Below, in pieces: positions 6,064-11,924 of a stretch of DNA of 12,646 bases. A model generated the notes under the pieces. That model did not search any database and had not been told where the DNA came from. It saw nothing but the letters and a program-made list of their open reading frames with translations. Source of the stretch: JBEKZQ01 sp049509675 (GTDB lineage: Bacteria; Planctomycetota; Planctomycetia; Pirellulales; Thermoguttaceae). The first letter of the stretch is position 1, and each line of letters opens with the position of its first letter. The stretch spans positions 1 to 12,646 of the forward strand of contig JBEKZQ010000163.1 of NCBI GenBank assembly GCA_049509675.1, written 5' to 3'. The translations under genes and the position numbers were made by a program.

Positions 6064-6546
6064 GAGCCACGAGATTCGGGTCAACGTGGTCTTCCGGCCA
6101 CTGCTGGCGATGGGGAGGATATTCTTGTTCGCCTGGACGATGAGGCAGGCAACTCGACCCGCAGAGCCTTTGGCCTCGTAGACGGCCTGCTCTTCTCTCT
6201 GCTCGGTGCAGTGCCATACCTTTCAACCTGCCGACGCAACTGGTCCGGCGTCATGTCCTCCAAGTCGGGCTGAAGTGCCTCAGCAAAGTCGGCCACGTCC
6301 TGGATGATCCCCTGACGATCCGGCAAATCGCACTCAGAGGCGAATGGCAAAGAGGCAGACTCGTTTCCAGACCCTTGCTAGCCGCTCATTATCTGCCTCG
6401 TCAAGCACAGCTTCGATCTTGGCACGATAGGTTCTACTGGCCGTATTTCTCCTGCTGGTCGTGATTGGCTTGACGTTGCTGGCCTTCGCCATCCTACGGA
6501 GCTTGGGCCTGAGAATTGTCGTCTTGACTTCCCCCGCAGCAGCCAT
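6049..6546 (-). pseudogene. Probable frameshifted remnant of an unrecognised gene
   Basis: Three minus-strand reading frames join end to end and each part looks like real protein. From ATG 6546 (preceded by TGGAG at 8 nt) the first part runs through KPITTSRRNTASRTYRAKIE and EAVLDEADNERLARVWKRV. A second frame between about 6350 and 6210 reads GIIQDVADFAEALQPDLEDM and TPDQLRRQVERYGTA. A third, from about 6210 to the stop at 6049, reads EEQAVYEAKGSAGRVACLIV then QANKNILPIASSGRK. Two frameshifts (near 6345 and near 6210) would restore one protein of about 165 residues, soluble and helical. I do not recognise the family. The joined reading is an inference: the overlap of plausible segments is the only support. 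Confidence 0.35.
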
Positions 6547-6582
6547 CAGTCATGCTCCACATTCAGCGGCCGAAGTATTGCA

Positions 6583-6614
6583 GCCGATCCACCCGCTCTG
6601 TCGGGTGGATCGGC
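6583..6614. repeat. 13-bp perfect hairpin
   Basis: GCCGATCCACCCG (6583-6595), loop CTCTGT, CGGGTGGATCGGC (6602-6614). This is the strongest palindrome in the window. It lies 37 bp upstream of the start of the minus-strand gene remnant and 280 bp upstream of the calcium-binding gene. No T-run follows on either strand, so a standard terminator is unlikely. A repetitive palindromic element, a transcript-stabilising stem, a protein-binding site or an old mobile-element end are all possible. Confidence 0.7.
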
Positions 6615-6747
6615 GGTTGAGGCAATTCTGGCCCAGCCATTGCCCTGAGACAATAGGTGGAATTCTTAGGCACGCTCCAAGTATCAACTGGACGGAGCCC
6701 CGAGTTCCGCAGACGCAGTTGGGAACGGGCAGAGTGGATGCAGAACC

Positions 6748-6762
6748 GTCCGACTGTCGGAC
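6748..6762. repeat. 15-bp palindrome upstream of the calcium-binding gene
   Basis: GTCCGACTGTCGGAC is a perfect 7-bp palindrome around a central T, lying about 130 bp upstream of the ATG at 6894. Its size fits a dimeric regulator site, but nothing else supports this. Confidence 0.3.
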
Positions 6763-6893
6763 ATTTCTCAGTCCCAGCGATCCGCAGAAAGAACCCGGTT
6801 CTTCAAATCATCGGTCAGCTTCGCCAACTGCTCTTGCCCATCCCGCCAGTCATCTGGCAAAATGTTCTCGGATGCCAAAGCACGGAGGTCACG

Positions 6894-7736
6894 ATGTCCA
6901 CGAAGAGGAAACGGAGGTCGCCAAAGCGCAGAAACCCGCCAGTGCCGCCCAGGTTCTCCTTGGGCGACCGAGTTCGGGTCAAGTACGGCGTTGCCGATCC
7001 CGACTTCCCCGACATTCCCCTCGGCGGTTGGGCGGGAACCATTACCGAAGTCGATCAGCAAGGCCGATCCCCGCTGTACTTGATCGAATGGAACCAGCAC
7101 ACCCTCGACAACATGCACCCCATTTTCCGCAAGCGGTGCGAGCGGGACGGCTTGGAGGAAACAAGTTCCTGGCAGGGGGAGGAAGATCTGGAAGTCGACT
7201 TGGGCGAGCCGGTGCCGATGGAGGAGCCCACCAACATCGTGACTCGCCCGTTGAACAAGACAGATCAGGACGACCGAATTCGGGCCATCTTCGGACTGAC
7301 CGGCGACGATCCGTTGCCCGAGGCCAACGGGGAGCGTCTCTGCAAGTACCATGAATATCTGACGGCCCATCTCAAATTTCCGTTTCCGGCGATTTTCTGG
7401 CAGGAGACCGGGCCGTTCCAAAGCCGGAAATGCAAGGTCAGCGTCGTGGGCCTGGTCGATGTTGATGACTATTGTCCCGAGGAGGGCTACGGACTGCTCT
7501 GCGAGGTCCGGCACGAGGCTGATCCCAAGGAAGCGACCACCGTGGTTCAGGGGCGAGCCAAAGACCGTGGTGGTCTGCTCGGGTTCTTGGGAAACATCCT
7601 GGGCTTGTCAGGCCAGCAGGAAGAGGAAAGGGATGACGACAACCGCATGCCGCTTGACGAAATGGAAGTGAAGAAGGACAGCCCCAATCGGAAACTGTCG
7701 CCGTTTCCACGATCAGCAGTTCCCAGCATTCGATGA
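6894..7736 (+). CDS. CcbP-type calcium-binding protein with SH3-like N-terminal domain
   Basis: The ATG at 6894 is preceded by CGGAGG at good spacing; the frame is open further upstream but that part shows no protein-like motif. The 280-residue product opens with a lysine/arginine-rich stretch (residues 2-13). An SH3-like domain at about 20-100 contains FSLGDRVRVKYGV, DFPDIPLGGWAGTI and LYLIEWNQHTL. A CcbP-like domain at about 146-266 has LCKYHEYLTAHLKFPFPA and an acidic segment, VGLVDVDDYCPEEGYG, of the sort that binds calcium. CcbP of Anabaena buffers cytosolic calcium; here the SH3-like module may recruit a partner. No signal peptide. The C-terminus is odd: after SPNRKL, where I expect a short aromatic-rich end, the frame reads SPFPRSAVPSIR, which is antisense to the convergent gene, so the native tail is probably lost. 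Confidence 0.8.
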   Translation: MSTKRKRRSPKRRNPPVPPRFSLGDRVRVKYGVADPDFPDIPLGGWAGTITEVDQQGRSPLYLIEWNQHTLDNMHPIFRKRCERDGLEETSSWQGEEDLEVDLGEPVPMEEPTNIVTRPLNKTDQDDRIRAIFGLTGDDPLPEANGERLCKYHEYLTAHLKFPFPAIFWQETGPFQSRKCKVSVVGLVDVDDYCPEEGYGLLCEVRHEADPKEATTVVQGRAKDRGGLLGFLGNILGLSGQQEEERDDDNRMPLDEMEVKKDSPNRKLSPFPRSAVPSIR

Positions 7737-8124
7737 TCCGCACGTCAGCCCATTGCTGATGCTCGACCCTGTTCTGGGCTTTCTTCGCCCGTTCATACAG
7801 TTCCCAGAGTTTGGATTTCGCCTCTTCCGTGGGCGACTTCAGGTAGCGGGCCATCGCTGGGATAGCAGCGGCGATCAACTGCCCGTACTGCTTCCGTGCT
7901 GTCGGCTTCGCCTTGTCGGGACGGCGAGCCTTAAACTGCCGCTGGGCTAGCTTGGCGATATAAGCGGCGAACTTGGCGGCAACGTCCGGGTCAGAGCAGA
8001 GGCTCTTGATGATGGTCAGCCGGGTGATGTTGTAGTCTTTGCCTTGGCGAAGATCGGCGGCGAGCTTCGCCAAGGCTTGGATTTTCTTCACGACTGCGGA
8101 AGATGGTTGGTTCGTCGTCGCCAT
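7438..8124 (-). CDS. Hypothetical protein, probably with a lost C-terminus
   Basis: ATG 8124 has CCAGAGGAG at 8 nt and opens a 228-residue frame. Only the first 142 or so residues (7699-8124) look like real protein: a helical, basic, soluble region with VVKKIQALAKLAADLRQGKD, DPDVAAKFAAYIAKLAQRQF, AAAIPAMARYL and VRIIECWELLIVETA. The remaining 85 residues are rich in proline, arginine and tryptophan and are simply antisense to the calcium-binding gene. The native end therefore seems to have been removed at about 7700, the same point at which the facing gene loses its tail. I do not recognise a named family; no catalytic motif or export signal is visible. Gene reality is well supported by the ribosome-binding site and the protein-like first part. 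Confidence 0.65.
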   Translation of the reverse strand: MATTNQPSSAVVKKIQALAKLAADLRQGKDYNITRLTIIKSLCSDPDVAAKFAAYIAKLAQRQFKARRPDKAKPTARKQYGQLIAAAIPAMARYLKSPTEEAKSKLWELYERAKKAQNRVEHQQWADVRIIECWELLIVETATVSDWGCPSSLPFRQAACGCRHPFPLPAGLTSPGCFPRTRADHHGLWLAPEPRWSLPWDQPRAGPRRAVRSPPRDNSHQHRPGPRR

Positions 8125-8132
8125 CGGGATCA

Positions 8133-8141
8133 CTCCTCTGG
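8133..8141 (-). promoter_or_regulatory. Ribosome-binding site that fixes the start of the 7438-8124 gene
   Basis: CCAGAGGAG on the minus strand, 8 nt before ATG 8124. It rules out the open upstream extension to 8184. It also shows that original sequence of this gene persists to at least 8141, which sets one limit for the junction with the facing repeat protein. Confidence 0.7.
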
Positions 8142-8151
8142 GGCCAACGGC

Positions 8152-10542
8152 TCCAGTAACGTCGTTGACATCTACACGATTCAAACCTACCCGTCCATCA
8201 GCAGTACGAAGACGTTCACCCTTGTGGACAACACGACCGTGACCGGGCAGATGCAGCTTCGCGGAGGGAGCCTTGGCCTAGCGACCTTCAGCCTGAACGT
8301 GGGTTCCATGAGCGGTAACGCGCCCATCGACCTGGGCAGCCAGACGCTCACCGTTGGCAACGACAACACCAGCACGACATATTCCGGGATCATCAGTGAC
8401 GCGGGCAACTTGGTGAAGACCGGTGTCGGCACTCTGGTCTTGACCGGTAATAACACCTATTCTGGCGGCACGACCGTCAGCCAGGGCACGCTCCAGGGCA
8501 ACGCCGCGAGCCTGCAAGGCAGCGTCGTCAACAACGCCTCGGTCGTCTTCAATCAAACGGTTCCGGGCACTTACGGAGGGTTGATGAGCGGCAGTGGAAG
8601 TCTGACGAAGACCGGTAATGACACGCTGGTCTTGACTGGCAACAATACCTATACTGGCGGCACGACGGTCAACGGCGGCGAGTTGAGTATCGGCACGGAC
8701 TCGAACATCGGTGGTCCGACCAGCCCAATCACCTTCAACGGCGGAATCTTGCAGGTTACTGGCAATGCGCTGGCAAACCTTGATTCCCATTCCGTGAACT
8801 GGAGCAGTTTCAATGGCGGGTTTGATATATCCGCAAACAACAACACATTTGCCGTCAGCCAAGTTATCGGCGGTACAGGCAGCATGGCCAAGTATGGTGG
8901 CGGCACGCTGATTCTTAGCGGCAGCAACTCCTATTCGGGTGGCACGACGGTCAATGCCGGCACCTTGCGGTTTGGAAGTGCGTCGGCGCTAGGTGTCGGC
9001 GGACTGACGGTGGGGCCTAGCGGAACAGTCGATCTTAATGGTTTCAGTTATGCTCCTTCGGCGTTCAGCGGTTCGTCGGCCGCCGTGATTACTGACAACA
9101 GCCTGCCTACCAATCCAATAATTCCGACCACGCTCACGCTGAATGTCGCTTCCGGTGCGTGGTCCTATGCCGGGGCGATTGCGACGGGCGACAACGGGCA
9201 GCCTATCGCTTTGATAAAGGGCGGCTACGGCACGCTGACCCTTTCGGGCAGCAGCAACTACTCGGGCGGAACCAACATCAACGAGGGAACGCTCAACGTA
9301 AACGGCGGCACGCTTGCCGGGGGCGGGAAAGTCAGCATCTCGGATGGCGCGATCCTCAGCGGCTACGGCGTTGTCAAAGGGAACATCAATGGGTTTGCGG
9401 GATCGACGATCCAGGCTACCGGAAATCTCACCCTCGGCGACAGCACTTCTTACACCGGCTTCAATCAAGCCGGAACGCTGGCCGTTGGCGCCAATACCGT
9501 GACCCTGAATAGTGCAGGCTTTGCCAACCTGGGCGTCCTTACGAGCTTGAGCGGGGGCACGCTTTCCGCTCCCAACGGCGTTTCCATCGGTGTCGGCTGC
9601 AACCTTGTCGGCTCGGGAGCCGTCAACGGCAAGATCGCCGCCGGTTACGGCTCGACCATCTCGGCCACCGGCAACTTGACCCTCGGCGATGCGACATCTC
9701 CAGTCGGATTCACCAGCGACGGCGAACTTTACACGAATGCCAACACCGTGACCCTGAACTCCGGCAACGCCGCCAACAACAAGAATGCCGTAGTGCTGGG
9801 CTCGCTGACCAAGATCGACGGCGGCAGCCTCGTCGCGCCCAATGGAATCCTGCTGGACAGCGGCAAGAACCTTGTCACAACGGATGCGGGCGGAACCGTC
9901 AGCGGTGGGACTGCTTCCCGATTCTTGAACCGTGGCAATGTGCAAGGCCCGACTTCGGCATCCGGCAACTGGCTGATCTTCAACCTTCTTTTCAAGGGCA
10001 GCACGGGTCAAACGTCAGGCCGGATCGGCTTCCTGGGCGGATTTGCCACGGGCGACAGCCCCGGCGTCAACATCCAATACGGCGCCACGCTGTTGGGCGG
10101 CTCGGGCACCGAGTTCGACATCGGCGGAATAACTCCCGGCAATTCGGACAACAACTACGGCCAGTTGAACATTGTCACCGACCCCCATGACCTGAACAAC
10201 CACGGCGATCTTGCCCTGCTGGCGGGAACGAGCCTGAACATTGTCGATTGGAATGGATTCGTGCCCATCCCCGGCGAGACCTTTACGGTTCTCACCTGGG
10301 ATGGAAAGCTCTCGGGAACTGCCTCGTTGGCCATCGATCCCGCGTTTGCCAGTCACGGCATCCAGTTCGTCCCGCAGTGGAATTCCAATAGTCTGGTAAT
10401 CGACGCCACCCCCGAACCTTCGACGTTTGCGTTGCTCGGCGCCGGGGCCATTGCACTGGTCGGCTACGGTTGGCGTCAGTATTCCCGGCGCGTGAGGATG
10501 CCGGGCTGCGGCTGCGGATACCTGCCGTCGGCGCCGATTTGA
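8152..10542 (+). CDS. PEP-CTERM protein with autotransporter-associated beta-strand repeats, N-terminus missing
   Basis: The frame is open from 8044, but the part before about 8150 is antisense to the neighbouring gene. Protein-like sequence starts near SSNVVDIYTIQT with no signal peptide and no credible start codon. Four copies of the beta-strand repeat of PF12951 type are seen, such as GTLVLTGNNTYSGGTTV, at 8413-8493, 8602-8685, 8884-8967 and 9211-9294. A second repeat of about 83 residues (STIQATGNLTLGDSTSYTGF versus STISATGNLTLGDATSPVGF) covers 9400-9645 and 9649-9909. The C-terminus has the PEP-CTERM sorting signal: PEPSTFALLGAGAIALVGYG followed by WRQYSRR. Such proteins are exported and trimmed by an exosortase. 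Here 16 extra residues follow the basic cluster, read from the antisense of the convergent dehydrogenase gene. As it stands the product could not be exported; it is probably a broken or mis-joined gene. Confidence 0.8.
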   Translation, partial: SSNVVDIYTIQTYPSISSTKTFTLVDNTTVTGQMQLRGGSLGLATFSLNVGSMSGNAPIDLGSQTLTVGNDNTSTTYSGIISDAGNLVKTGVGTLVLTGNNTYSGGTTVSQGTLQGNAASLQGSVVNNASVVFNQTVPGTYGGLMSGSGSLTKTGNDTLVLTGNNTYTGGTTVNGGELSIGTDSNIGGPTSPITFNGGILQVTGNALANLDSHSVNWSSFNGGFDISANNNTFAVSQVIGGTGSMAKYGGGTLILSGSNSYSGGTTVNAGTLRFGSASALGVGGLTVGPSGTVDLNGFSYAPSAFSGSSAAVITDNSLPTNPIIPTTLTLNVASGAWSYAGAIATGDNGQPIALIKGGYGTLTLSGSSNYSGGTNINEGTLNVNGGTLAGGGKVSISDGAILSGYGVVKGNINGFAGSTIQATGNLTLGDSTSYTGFNQAGTLAVGANTVTLNSAGFANLGVLTSLSGGTLSAPNGVSIGVGCNLVGSGAVNGKIAAGYGSTISATGNLTLGDATSPVGFTSDGELYTNANTVTLNSGNAANNKNAVVLGSLTKIDGGSLVAPNGILLDSGKNLVTTDAGGTVSGGTASRFLNRGNVQGPTSASGNWLIFNLLFKGSTGQTSGRIGFLGGFATGDSPGVNIQYGATLLGGSGTEFDIGGITPGNSDNNYGQLNIVTDPHDLNNHGDLALLAGTSLNIVDWNGFVPIPGETFTVLTWDGKLSGTASLAIDPAFASHGIQFVPQWNSNSLVIDATPEPSTFALLGAGAIALVGYGWRQYSRRVRMPGCGCGYLPSAPI
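9400..9909 (+). repeat. Tandem pair of about 83-residue repeats in the PEP-CTERM gene
   Basis: Two adjacent units (9400-9645 and 9649-9909) share GSTI-ATGNLTLGD, ANTVTLNS, a glycine-rich GGSL/GGTL-APNG block and a following GSG/DSGKNL stretch. They are clearly related but diverged, so the duplication is old. The unit differs from the four upstream PF12951-type copies and probably forms additional turns of the same beta-helix. Confidence 0.6.
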
Positions 10543-11894
10543 AGCGGTGCGGGCGAGTCGATCGTCAACTTGTCCAGCCCGGGAGCGAACTCTTGCGCGT
10601 GGTTGAGGGCCTCGTCCCACGTGACCACTTGGCCTGTGGTGCATGCCATCCGGCCCATGATCTGGACCAGGCTTGCCTCGACGCCGCGCTTGGCTTCATT
10701 GTACGGCTTGTCTTGTCGGACGGCTTCCACGAGGTGATCCCATTCGAGCTCATACGGGTTGGGCTCCGGCTGGGGAAATGCCCAGGCCAGATCGCCGGGG
10801 ACCGTTTTTTGCCCCTTGTAAATGCGGCACTTGGCCGGCGTGTGCATGTTGGTCGAGATGACGGCCGATCCCTTGGCGCCGTGGGCGAAGCTGGCGAATT
10901 CGCCGTAGCAACCGGCCATGTTGCGGGCGCTGAGCAGCAGCTTCGCGCCGTCGGAAAACGTATACTCGACCGAGCAATGATCGAAGTTCTGGTCCACGGC
11001 ATCGCCGCGGTAGTAGCGGCCGCCGAACCCCTGCGCCTGGACCGGCCACGAGCCCTTCATCCAGCAACACTCGTCGATATTGTGGCTGGTGTAATCGTGG
11101 ACCAGGCCGCCGCTGGCCCAAAAGAAGCTCAGGTACTGCTGGACCTGGTAGAGCAGCTCGGTGAGATGCGGCGGCTTCGGGCCGATGAACCCGGCCGGTC
11201 CGACCAGGCGGTACGTCCGCAGGACCGCGATGTCGCCGATCTGCCCGCCGCGGATGCGGTCCAGCAGTTCCAAGCGGGCCTTGCAGTGGCGGCACATCAG
11301 CCCCACGCCGACCTTGAGGTTTTTGCGGGCCGACCGCTCGGCCAGGGCCAGCATCTTGCGGCTGCCGGGGCCGTCCACTGTCGTCGGCTTTTCCATGAAG
11401 ACGTTGAGCCCCTTCTCGATGGCCCGGGTGAAGTGGACCCAGCGGAAGGCGCAGGGAGTGGTAAGGATCACGATGTCGCCGGGTCCGAGGCAGTCCATCG
11501 CCTTCTGGTAGGCATCGAATCCCAAGAACTGTCGCTCGGGCGGGACGTCGATTTGCGCGGCGTCGAAACCGCTCACGTGGCTATCCGGCGAACCTTCCAA
11601 AAAGGCGGCGCCTGCGCCTGCCCTTTTCAGGGCTTGGTAGCTGCCCTTCAGCCGATGCGCGAACACGTCGGCCATGGCGACCAGCCTGATGGGACCGCTC
11701 TTGGTGGCCAGGGCGTTTGCCGCCGCCCCCGTTCCCCGGCCGCCACAGCCGACCAGGGCCAGCCGAATCGTGTTGTTCTCGGCGGCGTGGACGGCCGGAA
11801 TGGCGACCCCGGCCAATGCCGAGGCTGCGGCAACCCGGCCCGCATTCCTCATGAATTCACGACGCGACGAATCTCCAGCGGTGTTTGTACTCAT
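10476..11894 (-). CDS. Gfo/Idh/MocA-family oxidoreductase, Tat-exported
   Basis: A 472-residue protein from ATG 11894 (AGAAGG about 6 nt upstream). The N-terminus has a twin-arginine signal (SSRREFMRNAG, hydrophobic stretch, cut likely after AVHA near residue 37). The Rossmann fold follows with the dinucleotide motif LVGCGGRGTGA (residues 47-57) and the family's EKP motif at 168-170 (VFMEKPTT). SGGLVHDYTSHNIDECC around residues 261-277 holds likely catalytic residues (D267, H271, D274). The family oxidises or reduces sugars and polyols with NAD(P); exported planctomycete members usually carry a tightly bound cofactor. Its ATG lies 30 nt after the stop of the upstream gene, so the two are probably co-transcribed. 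The C-terminus (GRYPQPQPGILTRREY) looks roughly complete and overlaps the convergent PEP-CTERM gene by 67 bp. Exact substrate unknown. Confidence 0.93.
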   Translation of the reverse strand: MSTNTAGDSSRREFMRNAGRVAAASALAGVAIPAVHAAENNTIRLALVGCGGRGTGAAANALATKSGPIRLVAMADVFAHRLKGSYQALKRAGAGAAFLEGSPDSHVSGFDAAQIDVPPERQFLGFDAYQKAMDCLGPGDIVILTTPCAFRWVHFTRAIEKGLNVFMEKPTTVDGPGSRKMLALAERSARKNLKVGVGLMCRHCKARLELLDRIRGGQIGDIAVLRTYRLVGPAGFIGPKPPHLTELLYQVQQYLSFFWASGGLVHDYTSHNIDECCWMKGSWPVQAQGFGGRYYRGDAVDQNFDHCSVEYTFSDGAKLLLSARNMAGCYGEFASFAHGAKGSAVISTNMHTPAKCRIYKGQKTVPGDLAWAFPQPEPNPYELEWDHLVEAVRQDKPYNEAKRGVEASLVQIMGRMACTTGQVVTWDEALNHAQEFAPGLDKLTIDSPAPLQIGADGRYPQPQPGILTRREY

Positions 11895-11924
11895 GATTGC
11901 CTTCTTGATGGAAATGAACAGTTG

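Larger units (their letters stand above)
5869..6893. other. Long region without an intact gene: gene remnant plus palindromes
   Basis: No intact gene can be supported between the aldo/keto reductase promoter and the calcium-binding protein. 6049-6546 (-) carries a probable frameshifted coding remnant. The rest holds three palindromes, at 6045-6063, 6583-6614 and 6748-6762. 6620-6890 reads as unassigned spacer before the calcium-binding gene. Several open frames cross this region on both strands, but none shows a recognisable motif together with a credible start. Confidence 0.5.

Noticed and set aside
5909..6226. Minus-strand open frame of 105 codons ending in a hydrophobic stretch
   Set aside because: The sequence is arginine- and histidine-rich with no motif; the other two minus frames in this stretch give more protein-like pieces of the proposed remnant.
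6768..6870. Helix-like antisense peptide (LPDDWRDGQEQLAKLTDD) upstream of the calcium-binding gene
   Set aside because: It reads like real protein and could be a second gene remnant, but it is short, has no start or family match I recognise, and lies at the end of a frame that is mostly antisense to the calcium-binding gene.
6461..7354. Plus-strand open frame of 297 codons overlapping the calcium-binding gene
   Set aside because: It has no family-like motif and is rich in arginine, proline and serine. The overlapping frame from 6894 has clear SH3-like and CcbP-like domains and a good ribosome-binding site.
8413..9294. Regularly recurring DNA motif that could suggest a CRISPR-like array
   Set aside because: The repeats are translated beta-strand units in one open frame, diverged at the DNA level and spaced irregularly (about 190 to 330 bp).
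8989..10011. Minus-strand open frame of 340 codons
   Set aside because: Antisense to the PEP-CTERM repeat gene; its low-complexity composition rich in alanine, glycine, arginine and valine mirrors the repeats on the other strand.
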